Shown here: positions 20,140 to 32,330 of the stretch, piece by piece
Layout: every line of letters begins with the position of its first letter
Numbering within the stretch: position 1 is the first letter of the stretch
DNA from: Saksenaea vasiformis B4078
Lineage: Eukaryota > Mucoromycota > Mucoromycetes > Mucorales > Saksenaeaceae
Reading direction: 5' to 3'
NCBI GenBank assembly: GCA_000697055.1
Contig: JNDT01001666.1
Coordinates: 1 to 33,815 of the forward strand
DNA length: 33,815 bases
Made by a program: the position numbers and the translations under genes
The notes under the pieces: generated by a model
Database searches by the model: none
Seen by the model: only the letters and a program-made list of their open reading frames with translations
Told to the model about the DNA's origin: nothing

Positions 20140-22434
20140 ATGAATGATTTTCCGTTAAAAAAAGGTCCGTATCAAGTCTGATTAACAAAGCTATCGATTC
20201 ATCTCAATTATTTTCAGAGTTGTATTCTTATGTACAATGCAAACTCCCTTCTCTTCGGACGTTTATTAACCTGTACAAGGACCAAATTATTGCTGAATCA
20301 ATACATCTGCGAAAATGGGATGCTATTGCAGCCATGTGGTCCAGAAGATTTCGGAAATCGATAAAAAGTATGGACATTGATATAGAGAGGTGAAGCTATC
20401 ATTATTTTAAAATGGACAGTTATAAATGATAGCAACAGAGCTGTTGCGGTTGAACCAGAAGTTTGGCAAGATCTGCTTAAAGAATGCGAATTACTGAGGG
20501 CTCGCGTGAGTTGTTTTGCGCAAGGCTATCTGTTTATCTCCCGTTTACTTTTATACAAAATGTAGAAAACAATTGCGGATCTGACCACCACGAAAGCATT
20601 AGCACTTGTCACAAGCTTAGTCAAGGACAAGGATAATCGAAAGAAAAAGGATGTAGAGGTTTCTGCTGGCGGTAGCAAAGTAAGTTACTGATACCATGTA
20701 GCTTTATTAACAGATGTCATCTAGCTGAAAGGTTTGGAGAGTGATAGCAAGGCAGCGCGAGGTTCGCGGGTATGTCTCACATTCTTTATCGTGCTACTCC
20801 TGGAGAAGGAGCATTCTGCGAGACAAAGCCCAAGGCACTGCTCCATGATGATCACACTACTAAGATCTCTTCTTTGTCTCTGTAGTCAAAGCGAATGCGC
20901 GGTTTTGGCGTTTTTGATGAGGACATTGAAGGAGAAGAAGAAGTCGATGAAGACGACGTGAAACTTCGTATCTCCTATATTCTTGCCAGTGGATGTGAAG
21001 AGACCAGCACTGAGGATGTGACGGATGTTGTAAGTACGACAGGAAAGGCGGCTACTTCGTTTAGAAGGCATAGTGAACCCACATCAATAATAGTGGCTGT
21101 TCGGTGATGTTAACATGTCTGAGCTTTTCTTCAACTATCGACGAAAATGCATACGTAAGATTCAACATCAAAAATCAGTGAGCACGTATTGCGAGGCTCT
21201 GTACGCAGTGAAATTGGAAGTGTCCATGTAAATAACTGTCGTTTTGATCTAGCGCCCTAAATCATATCATTATGCTTGAAGATTCCGTCGGCTTTGAGTA
21301 CGATTTACCCGAAGATACCTGGGAGAACTGCTTGCATGAAGTGCGTCAACAGTATGCAGCGTGTCCGCAAAACTCTGCCACCTACCTTCAGCAATGTCTG
21401 GAGTTCTCTAAGGTAAGTTGTATATCCTCCCGGTATCGATTGTCATTATCTATTACAGGCGGCCAGAGATCGATTTGGATCCTGCAAATCGCTCCTCCGC
21501 AAATGGCGCGAATGCCGGGAAGAAAATGACGTCGAAAGTAAAAGCGTCCTGGACATGTTTGATAAAGTGTAAATACCATGGCTAGAACTTCGACTATTTC
21601 TCACAAGATGCACTAGGGCCGACCACTATACCACCAACACCAGAATGAGCCAACTTAATGAAAGTACATTTTCCTCTGAGGCCGTATATCCGATCATTCG
21701 CGCATTTCTCAAGAACTCATCGTATCTTCACTTTGATGGGTACGAATAACGGATCATCAATAATTTGAAACTGACAATGATGGGCGTGAGAATAGACCAG
21801 ATAAGACACTGGAAGGCTCAGCAAAGCGAAGGAAAATGCAACTAAAGTCAAACCGTGGAAGGATTCCCGATATGTCCATGTTCGTAGAGATTGGCGATCT
21901 TCGACAACACGTATTTGTCAGCGAGATGAAAGCCCCCAATAGAGTGGCACGGACGAAAAGGCGCCCAGATCTGGTGAAATTTGGGAACGAATTGAAAGAC
22001 ACGCTAGATACATCAATCGTAAACGGAATATATAACGACAACTTTGTAGTGGCAGGTCTTCTGGTGGAAGGTAACTACAAAGATGTAAACGGGTTGGCGA
22101 TTATATACAGAAATAGGCTTCCGATGTTCCTTGTATATTATGGATTTACGATACGATGCAATATATCGTCTTGTGCAAATAGCAGTGTTTTACGTACCAA
22201 GAGATGTACATGATTTTGCGGTTTTGATCGATGCTAGCAGCGTTATGTTACAGTGTCAGGTCAGTACAGCTGATGAAGTTGGTCCAGGAAATCTAATAAG
22301 ACTGATAGGCTGTAATCAAGAACTCCGCAACCATTGCATTGAAATACTTGCGTGAGTTAGATGACACATCAACACCTGTACGACGAAAGATGATGATGAG
22401 ATCCTCCGTATTTTCACCGCAAAAGAATGCTTGA
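20140..22434 (+). CDS. Unknown protein with a PD-(D/E)XK nuclease-like motif
   Basis: Thirteen exons join in phase into about 534 residues: 20140-20164, 20218-20389, 20439-20505, 20566-20679, 20725-20769, 20886-21029, 21094-21200, 21253-21412, 21459-21568, 21617-21739, 21796-22070, 22111-22259 and 22321-22434. The N-terminal 130 residues are helical and basic. An acidic stretch (DEDIEGEEEVDEDD, about 152-165) follows a KRMR cluster. In exon 11, RIPDMSMF carries PD at 380-381 and VSEMKAPN carries E399-x-K401. The spacing and the hydrophobic strand before the E fit the PD-(D/E)XK fold. The C-terminal domain has SLYIMDLRYDAIYRLVQ and YVPRDVHDFAVL. From memory, similar proteins occur in several copies in Mucoromycota as hypothetical proteins; I cannot verify this here. 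The final exon is the least sure: coding-like frames continue at 22597-22691 (ending FSKME), so an alternative 3' end is possible. No biochemical role is known to me. Confidence 0.72.
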
Positions 22435-23668
22435 TTAAATTGGCAAATTTGAGTAGAAATACACGGACGTCTTCTGGCCAACACGTTTCAACTGTTGTAA
22501 TTACCACAATCTGGTAGGGAAAAAGAGACATGATTTATATCATAGCAGAAAATCTACTGTAAGGATTGATGTTACCGTTAAATGCATTGAGATAAGAACG
22601 TCGTGAAGTCGAAACCGAAGAGTCGATTTATTCAGACCCTGATGGCTATTCAGTAACATCTGCACAGGACACATTTTCAAAGATGGAATAAACTTGATCT
22701 CTACCCTTGCAAATATCAATTATTTCCTACACATCATGTAACTGTTGCGATTTGTCTAGCGATTCTAATTCATTTCCACCTGTTCATTATGTTCAAGCAA
22801 GTACGACCTGTGGATCGATTTGGAAGGCGGCGGTTCCATAATTCACGCTCTATTAAAATCCTTCGGTGAAGCTTCTGATTGTCTGGGACACCTCGTTTCC
22901 TTTCAATATGGGATGTTGAGCAACTTGTCAAGTAGCCAAGTAGTCTGATGATATGTGTTGTGTTCCTTACCCATATCTTGACCTCTGTATGATCGCATAT
23001 GGTCACTACGAAAGGGTGACGCAAAAAAGAACACAATTGAATGTCAGAAAAAGTGATAGGTTGCAGAAGGACGTATCAAGGTACATGAACTAGGTATGGA
23101 CTAATAAGGATATTAGATATGCCTAGGAAACTGATATCGATGTAATGTATGAGCTGACAGCTAATTCTAAGACCTTGCGGATAGACATCCGAAATGTACA
23201 TTTTATTTGATACGTGAGATAAGAGAGGAATGAGAAAAGGGCAGGGATGTGTTCAAGGCTCGAGTATGATAAAGGAGGTGGCGGCATTAGTAACGGGATG
23301 ATTGACCGCGCGATCTTTTTTTTCTTTGGAGGATTCGCTGATTCGCTTCAGATACTCTGACAGAGGCACCACACCTGAACCATCAGGGCTTTTGGTGGTA
23401 GGTGAGGAGCTCATGTTGCAGTTGTCCCAGAAAGAATTGCTGATAGCAGCGAGCAGGTTCAAATTGCACATCGTGGCAAAATTACGCATGGTTGTCAACG
23501 ACGAGGCAATGGTTATAAAGTCAATTTCTATTATGGTATAAAACTATCATGGCGCTTCTTGATAATGAAAAAAGAGATAGCAAAACCGTTGATCATGAAA
23601 GCCAAGCAAGCACGCATGCCCCGCTTGTCGATCACCCTCTGGGGGCAACGCCAAGCAGAAACGCATCA
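22435..23668. other. Intergenic region with a few short coding-like frames
   Basis: The stretch separates the plus-strand nuclease-like gene from minus-strand coding exons. A short plus-strand frame at 22597-22691 may be an alternative last exon of the upstream gene. Two minus-strand frames (23036-22770 and 23498-23253) have no recognisable motif. I see no RNA gene or repeat. Confidence 0.35.
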
Positions 23669-25290
23669 AGATTCAACTTCACCGAAACGAGCGCTAATAA
23701 CAACGTTGCCTAAATTTTCTGCATAAACCCGGTAGAACTCCCTGTACAACATAGACCGTTAGTAATCGACGAAGGATAAAAATACTTAACAGTTTTGTCA
23801 ATTACTTACGTGTAAAGCGCCTCAAATTCTGCAAGAACCTCGGCACCGACAGCTGGCCGCACAGTATGATCAAAGTTGCTCTGTATCAGTACCGCATTGG
23901 TACATCGCGACACTCGAATCGCAAGTGCAGAAGCATTATGTAAGCTACCGCGAAACAAATGTATAAGGTACAATATATAGGCTGTTCACGTTGTGCAATT
24001 GGTCTTGCGGATACTGCTCAAAGAGGTGGGAAAAAAAGCTTTGAACGTCCTTCTCACGTAAGCAGGGAGTGTGGATTTCGGCTTGTTTTTACGCGTCTGT
24101 CCTTATTATTGTTCTATTCATTCGGAGATTTTCAGCATAACCCTGGTCAGCAGATCTGTGTTCCTGAGATGGTCTTGACTTTGGATATAATGCCGGTCTT
24201 TAGATGTGGATCTATGTCCTCATATGTGACCTATACGACAGGGAGGTTGCTTATGATATGCTCAAATGTGTCTACGGAAGATAAAAATCTAAGTATTCGA
24301 TTTTCGAATTTCCCCATATTCAGCACTCACTGGAAGTAATCTTTCCCGCAAAAGAGGCTGCCAGATATCTTAAGATAGGTGTCAACCGTGAAAGCGCACA
24401 GTTTTCTAAAAGAAGGGAATATGAACACCCTTGACCTTCTGTGCTCCATTTGTGTGTACCTTCTAAGGTCTGAGGATTGATTCTACATGATTTAAACGAG
24501 CCGTCAAAAGTCGCTCGCAGATCGAAACACCGTCGATGATTGGACTACAGATCCAAAAACTGCACAAGACAAAGAAATCTAGCCCAGGTGTTGTCTGATT
24601 GGTTACATCAATGTCGTACAAATGTTGCTCGGACGTGGACTTTGGACCACGTCGGAGCACCACTCTGAATGCAGTAGCATAAAAATTGCCTTGCGTTATG
24701 GAAAGCAAAAGCTCAAGCTGGCCGTCAAGCCAACGACGGATGTGCAGATTGGCAAGAAACATGGCAAATTGACAAGCAGCTGCATACTCGTCGGCAAGTG
24801 ACCGGAAAGCTCCCTATATAAAGAACTTAGTATTTGTCCAGAAAAAAAAAACAGAAAAAAAAAACAGAGGCTATGTTACCTCTAGGAGTTTATAGTCATC
24901 TTGTAAGAAATTACGCAGCTTGAGTTTCCGCATAAACGAATAATCGCGACTGGGTAGGTCAGAAAGGGAGCTGTGCTGATACCCATAGACGGATTTCCAG
25001 AAGTCTTGTAGATATGAAATCGTTTTGCGAATCAAAAGATGACGAACAATACGCAACGTCTAAGTGGCCGCCGATGTCCCAAGAAATACGATTGATTGAA
25101 ATAATCGCTGCTGTGCGATAGTACAAACGTTTCTAAAGAGGATGCACTCATTTTATTTAGGAAGGGTCTTTCGAAAGAGATGACGTGTGATGTGCGATCA
25201 GGCAGCATTCAATCAACTTTCGGACGTTCTGACAGACACGACCATCCTCCATAGCGCCGCTTGCGGCAAAGTTGTTCTTGCGCCTCCTCC
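23669..25290 (-). CDS. Unrecognised multi-exon gene, 3' part of a minus-strand coding region
   Basis: Several minus-strand blocks look coding and have splice signals. One runs 25070-24877 (RIVRHLLIRKTISYLQDFWK ... DDYKLLE) and joins in phase, across a GT-AG intron (24876 to about 24814), to GAFRSLADEYAAACQFAMFLANLHIRRW... to about 24463. Further blocks follow near 24390-24310 and 24080-23950 (FFSHLFEQYPQDQL). A 3' block from about 23930 to 23669 contains the stretch SNFDHTVRPAVGAEVLAEF. It is spliced via an intron with a TACTAAC branch site to EFYRVYAENLGNVV and a TGA. A possible first exon (MEEAQEQLCRKRRYGGW) begins near 25290. I do not recognise the family. The middle exons are not phase-resolved, so a decayed gene is possible. 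Confidence 0.4.
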
Positions 25291-25699
25291 ATAGCAAGGG
25301 CTAAAAAGCAACGAAAGGGAGAATAACACTGTAGTAATGAAAAGAAGGACAAACTACAGTAATCGTGTCCTTCTTAAATAGTCTATCGGAAATAGCAATC
25401 GACTATCGATGGTATATTGACCGTTCGTCCATAACATGGGTCACTATACCGTGGACCAATCAGATCCGCAGTTCGCTGAGACGGTACACTGTGAAAAGGA
25501 ATCAGTTGCACAGAAGCCTAACTTAATCGCATAGAGACCGCAAGACTTACGCAGCGGGCCTTCCTATAACTTAGAGTTATGTGGGCTTCCTCATCCATGG
25601 TGTACTATATAAAAATCACCTTTAAGTCAATCGTTTTTTCTATGAACTGCGCTAACATCCTTCTTACATGTCGCTTGATTAAAGTCTCCATTGTGGCTG

Positions 25700-26885
25700 C
25701 TGCCGAACAGCGCCGCATATCAAGTCATCAAGTAGTGTCTGTACGAGACCTTAATACTATATTGTTTTCCAGATACATGATTCCAAGTCATCCTGCTCAT
25801 CGCCGGAACTATGATCGATGAAGTATAAGCACATGCGAATATTTTCATCCTTGTTCCAGAACTAACTAAGTGGCTAATTTGCAAAAGTGCTTCAATCGAC
25901 AATTCCTGCTCCGATGGGCTACGGCTTTTTGTCTTTCGTAGCTGCCTTGAAGCACGATTATATAGCATAAACTGTACTGCAGTGGACCGTTTTTAGCTAT
26001 GGTCACGTTAGACTACCGAAGCTCATATAGCTTCTGAGTCTATACCAGGATATCCTCTTCAAGAGCCTTTGTATCGACGGTCCATCGCCTCCTGTGACTT
26101 GTCATTCTTCAGTTTCTTCATCTTGCTTAACCGTACTGTAAGCTTTGTTAAAGGTAAAAGTAACAAAGGACTGTCATTTGCATCTGCTGACAGCTCACGT
26201 GGAGAATCAAGCACAAACTGGTTCAAACAATGAAAGATATTCTGTCGCGCGAATGAAGCTCCTGCTTACAAGTTAAAATAGTCAATCGAATGCGAGAATA
26301 CATATATCTACCTACTGATAATATAATGAAGCCTTATCTAGCTCGATGAAGTTATATTAACAAGCTCTTTGCTCTCTGATAGCATCCCTCTTTTGATGTA
26401 TGCACATTATACGTCGCCTATTTTTCCTTTCGCTGTCGACCATAACTATTTGTCTTTTCTCTTGTTCTTTGAAACACTAGTGATGAGTTTATTTACGATT
26501 GATCATACCATGAATGAAGTCCTTCTCTAGTAAAATAAACTACGCTTTGATCTGAATTTCGACATATGTGGCATTTTTCATATCAAGCTGCGTACCGAAA
26601 GTGTAGGCGTCTGGCTGACCTCTCTCGTCTCTTGTATTTTGGCTACCCTCCTTGATTCTTCGACGAGCTTTCCACCAGAGCTGCAAACTAGATGGATTGA
26701 TATAATAGCCGTGGTTCAAGTGCCCCTAAGAGCTCATCACCAGCTGGGTTCTCGATGGATACCGTTCGTCTGATTTCTGATGGATTTTTTTTAATTACTC
26801 CAAGTAAGACCTTAGTTCTGGCTTGGGATCTTGCGTTAGCCCGGAGGAACTCATCTTTTTGTCTCGCCACATATGGACTTAGCAT
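25700..26885 (-). CDS. Unrecognised multi-exon coding region, minus strand
   Basis: Coding-like minus-strand blocks, some lacking an internal ATG, occur in order. 26883-26790 (SPYVARQKDEFLRANARS). 26725-26543, beginning LNHGYYINPSSLQLWWKARR and ending at TAG 26540-26542. 26444-26358 (MVDSERKNRRRIMCIHQKR). 26261-26062, beginning ASFARQNIFHCLNQFVLD and ending KNDKSQEAMDRRYKGS before TGA. 25968-25830 (KTKSRSPSEQELSIEALLQI, then HLVSSGTRMKIF). Acceptor-like AGs precede most blocks. They could belong to one gene together with the exons that end at 23669, or to a separate gene. Nothing matches a family I can name. The exon borders are not resolved, and decay cannot be excluded. Confidence 0.4.
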
Positions 26886-27255
26886 TCACGATCTATGCTT
26901 CGGTGAACAATGGCATCCACAAAATAACTCGCGGTCGATAGTTAGAAAGAATGAAGCAATGAGTTTTGTCTCCCTGATATCGACTCATTTTAAACAACCA
27001 AACAAAACTAAACTGTCTTATTGTCTTTTGTCTTATTTTACTCAGTTTACGATGTTTAGGTATGCTGTGCGATGTGAAATTTTGGGGGAACGTTACACGG
27101 GGAACGTGCCCCCGAATTTCTCATCTGTTGTCTGCCCAGCGACATTAATTTTGATTGGCTGCGACATTGCACTGTCTTCAGTTCCTTTTTCTTTCGCTTT
27201 TTCCTTTTTTTGTTGTTAATATTTTTTTCCTTGCTAATATTTTAACGAGGCATTT
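26886..27255. other. Region between unknown minus-strand gene and S28 peptidase gene
   Basis: A 38-codon minus-strand frame starting MSRYQGDKTHC lies just upstream of the block at 26883 and may be its first exon. The remainder is T-rich on the plus strand (27170-27250) and should carry the promoter of the peptidase gene. No clear TATA box is seen. Confidence 0.35.
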
Positions 27256-29236
27256 ATGATCAAGGGACATTTATTTGGTTTCTTGTTCTTTTTGATACAT
27301 GCATGTTCATGCTATGCTATGTTTGTGCCGGGTCACCGGCTAAAAAGGTAGACTACATTGTCTGTGCTTATCAGTCAGATCTAAGCCGTTTTGCAGAAAA
27401 AATGAACTGCGGAAAGCTTCAGTGGCTGTTGACGAGCGTCATGGCCCATTCTACTTTGAACAATCTATCGACCACTTCACTCCATTCTCGGAGACTTTCA
27501 AGCAACGCTACTGGGTTAATGTCGATTGGTACGAGCCCGGAGGTCCGGTGATATGTAAATATTTTCCCCATACGCAAAGGCGTAGAATAGGATTAACTTT
27601 TATTTTGTGTTCAAGTTTACAACGCTGGCGAAACCGCAGCAGATGAACGTGCAGCTTACGTGACTAATTCGTCCATGGCATTATTAGCTCGGGAGCTTCG
27701 CGGTGTCGTCATTGTCATGGAACACAGGTGCTACGGCCAATCACAACCAGGGGATGTTAGTAGCCGTGCCCAACGCGTACATTTGTATCTAATTCACAAT
27801 ATAGGATCTGTCAGTTAAGAATTTGAGAACGCTAACTACTAGCCAATCTTTGGAAGATATGGCTAACATTATCAGAAGTGTTAAGGTAAGGAAGGGGATT
27901 TTATAAAGCGGGAGGATGAAGTGACTGACATGGTACTAGCTGCCTATTCGTCTACCGCCGGCTCCAGAGACCAGGTGGATTGTGTACGGTGGTAGTTACA
28001 GCGGCAATCTTGCCGCATGGATGCGTCAGCAGTATCCTGAGATTGTGTTCGCTGCTGTCCCTTCGTCCGCGCCTGTCGAGATGCGCTACGATTTCTATCA
28101 GTACTTCCAGGCAGTCGAAAAATACGCACCAAAAAGCTGCATGGACCCTCTGAAGAAAGCCATACGATATATCGATCATGTTCTTTTTGGCCATTCACAT
28201 GAACGTAAAAGAGCGCTGAAGAGAAAATTCGGTGTAGAACATCTCACATACGACGATGACTTTGCTGAGTGTAAGAAAACGAAGCTAGAAAATAATATGT
28301 TCACTAAAAGCTTTCCACTAGTGCTTACGTATCCGTTGGGCTTGTGGCAAGCCATGGAGCCAGATCAGAACCCATTTGCAGACTTCTGTTCTCTGTTCGA
28401 CAAAGTCGACACGCTTCATGATACCTTGAACGTTTATGGAGACTATATCGCTGATTTGGTTGCAAGAGCATGTACAAACTCAACCTCAATCGATGAATGC
28501 TTAGGCACACATGATCCCGATTCTCATCAATACACGGACCTTAGTTCCCCCGATCGCGCTTGGATGTGGCAGGTCTGCACCGAGTATGCTTATTGGCAGA
28601 CTGCTCCTCCACCACGGTACCCCAGCATTGTGTCTCATAAGCTAAACACTCAATGGTACCAACGACAATGCCCATTAATGTTTGGCGAAGCTGCAGTGCC
28701 TTTGAGACCTACATGGCGCTATATCAACTATAAATACAAAGGCTGGAATGCACGTCTGTCTAGAGTCTTCTGGATCGATGGAGAATGGGACCCTTGGCGA
28801 ACGTTGAGCGTTCAAAGCGATGACGCTCCAGATCGTTCCGGATGGGACGACGATGCTCGTTTTGTCGTTTTGCCGAAGTCTGTCCACCATTGGGTAAGGA
28901 AGAGGGCGAAATATCGCGCGTGCTGTAATTAACAACTTATTGCAGGACTTCTTTGTATCGGACACGGTCTCAGAAGACATTAAGCGAGTGCACCGAAGGT
29001 TACATCACGTACTATCAAGATGGCTACGCGAAGACGACGAAGAACACGAAGACAGGGATGACGATGATGACGACGTGGAAGAAGAAGATGACGACGGAGA
29101 TGATGATGACGAAGACAATGAATACCGCGGCTATCGCGAACAACGTCAACACATGAGCAGTGCAGTTCACCAGCTACCAATGATGTCAAGAGCCTCATCT
29201 TTCCGTAACATGACAGAAGAAACTGTCTATGCTTGA
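27256..29236 (+). CDS. Secreted serine peptidase, family S28 (Pro-X carboxypeptidase-like)
   Basis: Six exons (27256-27347, 27397-27554, 27616-27755, 27805-27885, 27940-28893, 28946-29236) join in phase into 571 residues. A signal peptide is clear (MIKGHLFGFLFFLIHACSCYA). S28 peptidases (lysosomal Pro-X carboxypeptidase, DPP7, fungal acid prolyl peptidases) cleave next to proline. Family landmarks are FEQSIDHFTPF, FYNAGETAADE, EHRCYGQSQPG and VYGGSYSGNLAAWMRQQYPE, with the nucleophile Ser at about 176. The Asp is in DGEWDPWR (about 441), and the His is in the HH pair at 473-474 just before the last intron. All three triad residues are present, so it should be active, probably in the vacuole or outside the cell. 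Oddity: after the catalytic domain the last exon encodes a tail of almost pure Asp/Glu (about 505-535) followed by a Ser/Met-rich end, which typical family members lack. Confidence 0.93.
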
Positions 29237-29516
29237 ATAAAGTCTCTATTTTGTACTGCTAATTCATTCACATCCAATGCCTCCCTGTTGCCCTCACCAT
29301 CCTTTTATGATTTATGCAAGTAACATGTCGGCATGATATCTGAATTTCGTTTAGTAAATAGTACTAATAAGCTATGTCAAGGATCTCGTGCTGTCGTTGT
29401 TTTCTTTCTTTTCTCGCATTTGTTCACCACCATGTTGGTATGCTTGAACTTCGCGCGTCGTCCAAACTTTGTTTATTTCCATCCAAATCATCCGATGTAA
29501 CGAAACAAAAAGAAAC
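29237..29516. other. Convergent 3' region between S28 peptidase and uS19 genes
   Basis: The two genes converge with 280 bp between stops. The plus-strand gene has an AATAAA at 29236-29241, overlapping its stop. No gene is visible within. Confidence 0.5.
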
Positions 29517-30196
<680 letters not shown>

Positions 30197-30453
30197 GTTG
30201 AGAAGCGCAAAAAAAAAGAGGGAGCCACTATTCTGCCAATCGCCAGCACTTACCTATGGGTTTCGCTACACGTACCCCAGTGGTGCACCCCGCAAACGAC
30301 GTCAATAAAACTAACCAATCATTTAATTTTCTTACCTTCCGGACGCCGTGGCGTTCCGGCTCCATCCCGGAAGCAGCAAAACCCGGGCGCGACTGATGGG
30401 CTGGATAGCGGGTCCCTACCGCCTTACCACTCGTAGTGGATATGGGAGAACTG
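30197..30453. promoter_or_regulatory. Upstream region of uS19 with inverted repeat
   Basis: A CCAAT pentamer lies near 30314-30318. A near-perfect inverted repeat, CCGGACGCC then GGCGTTCCGG, occupies about 30339-30359 with a two-base centre. It is 140 bp upstream of the uS19 ATG and could be a protein-binding palindrome or an RNA hairpin. GC content here is clearly higher than around it. Confidence 0.35.
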
Positions 30454-31453
30454 AGTCATAGCCGGAACCTGTAGCTTTTCATCCATAGTCTGATCATCGG
30501 TACAAGTTCCAGGAAATCCCTACTCTGTCGAATAGACATTGCTGAAAACTCCAAAAAACTCCTGCTCTGCTTAATAGATCTACAAGAAAAATTTAGTATT
30601 TTCTCTTTTACACGTGAATCAATACTTACGAAAAAGGTGCCCGGCTGAGACTGACCACTTGCAGAGACCCAACAAACCTGGGGGACCAACTTTATTGTAA
30701 GCCTCTGTAAGCGGTGTAAAAGAAGCCTAAAAATGTAGCTGTAGTAAATTGTTTCTTGGTGAAAGAAAAAAAAAAATTGTTACATTCCTGTCAAGTTGTC
30801 GTTGGACGCATGAATAAACAACTCAGGGTCACTTGAAAGGAAGAAGTACGTGATCTTGTGCCACGTGGAAGTAAGTAAAGCACTCTACTTTTTGAAGTTG
30901 GCACGATTTGATTACAAACATAAACAGCTTACCTAGCTTGACACCATCCGTAAATCGCCTTTTTTGCGGAAACGTCGCCATCAGAAGATGTGCTTTTTAT
31001 TATATCTTTGTATATTCTGCATCAGAAAACGATGCCGAAAGTGCTGCACACTTACCGATAAAGCATAAAATAAAATAAAATATGGAACGACAGAAAGAAA
31101 CAGAGAAGTGATAACAAATCGAATGGAAGAGAAAGAAAACCTTTTAACGCGTCACCTTCCTGATCTGTTCACACGGGACGTATTCAAATCGCAGATCTAT
31201 ATCCCCTGTCAAATCAACTACCTGACTAAAGTCGTAAACTTACGCGTTTGGGATGCTCCAGCGCACCCTGTATAACCAACCCCTCCTCCGAAAATTGATG
31301 GTGTTGGAATATTCGGAACTCTTGTCCTCGAAAGCATCCATTTTCACGTCCAGCGGTCACATAAAGACATTCTGAAGCGCCAAGGTTTCAAGCAGACCGG
31401 TTTCATACAGATAAGCATGGCTTGGTACTGCTCTGAACCTGACAGCCGCGCTC
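30454..31453 (-). CDS. Unrecognised coding-like exons, minus strand
   Basis: The minus strand shows several plausible exons. Around 31380-31240 all three frames are open; the most protein-like reads TAGRENGCFRGQEFRIFQHH and appears to lead into VVDLTGDIDLRFEYVPCEQI, ending TAA near 31146. The splice needed for that join is only 22 nt, shorter than any other intron here. A second start lies near 30981 (MATFPQKRRFTDGVKLG, followed by a GTAAGC donor). Further blocks read SDPELFIHASNDNLTG near 30820 and, after the splice at about 30630, SIKQSRSFLEF... ending at 30456-30458. This could be one decaying gene or two small ones. I do not recognise any of it. Confidence 0.3.
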
Positions 31454-32135
31454 ATATAACTTCTGTTGTAAACGACAAGCACACACAAGGACCTTCACGA
31501 GTTTGTGTATGTATTGGCTCGCTCTTTAACAATGATTAAGATAACGACACGAATTGTATAATTTCTCTTCCTCTCAAAGATGTTCACGTGCAGAGACAGA
31601 TCCAGAATCACGGGGATCATTACTTGCCAACGTTCCTTAGAGCATCCTCAATAAGCATTTCCTTGCTAAGCACCTCTGCCTTACAAGATCGATACTCCAG
31701 CGGTTGCTTTTATAAAATACAAATCACAGAAAATTGGCCCCATCAATCGCCCCAGATCTTTTATGTAATCTAAATAGTACGTAAGACTTGAGATATTTGG
31801 TGTGGTTTTTATCAGTCAGGCAGATAGGAATCCTTTGAGACTCTTGTTTATTATAAGTAAAAAGGGAGGGAAAAAGCAGGGGTTGTCTGTTATACTGCTC
31901 TTAACTAACTGATGGTGTTATAATACACTTAGACGGTAATTACGACAAGAGTCAACTAAGCTGTCCCAGTTTTCCTGTTTGATGTGTAAAAATTGAATTT
32001 TTGATGTACAGTGATATGAAGGACTGCTAACAAGACGGAAGAAAACAACGAATTTTCTTAAAAGAAAATATCTCCTTATTCTTGATCATTGTGACGGAGC
32101 CACAGAGACTCAGAGCAGCCTTGCTATCACGTAAC
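31454..32135. other. Intergenic region left of the hAT element
   Basis: No gene or repeat is supported. A 61-codon plus-strand frame at 31588-31773 has no motif. The stretch is AT-rich. Confidence 0.4.
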
Positions 32136-32149
32136 TAGGGGTCGGCACG

Positions 32150-32330
32150 AACGAATATGAACAAATATATAGATATTCGTATTCGTTCGTCATATAGAAA
32201 TAAATATTCGTATTCATTCGTCAAGTAAGAACGAATATTCGTATTCGTTCGTTAAATAGAAATGCATATTCATATTCGTTCGTCAAATAAAATGAATATT
32301 CGAATTTGTTCGATTATTCGAGTAGTGCCA
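32150..32330. repeat. Subterminal ATTCGTATTCGTTCGT repeats of the hAT element
   Basis: At least five imperfect copies of a unit like GAATATTCGTATTCGTTCGTC, spaced about 35-45 bp apart, lie between the presumed terminus and the transposase. The motif is found in both orientations (ACGAACGAATAT at the outer edge). Subterminal repeats of this kind are transposase-binding sites in other hAT elements. Confidence 0.75.
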
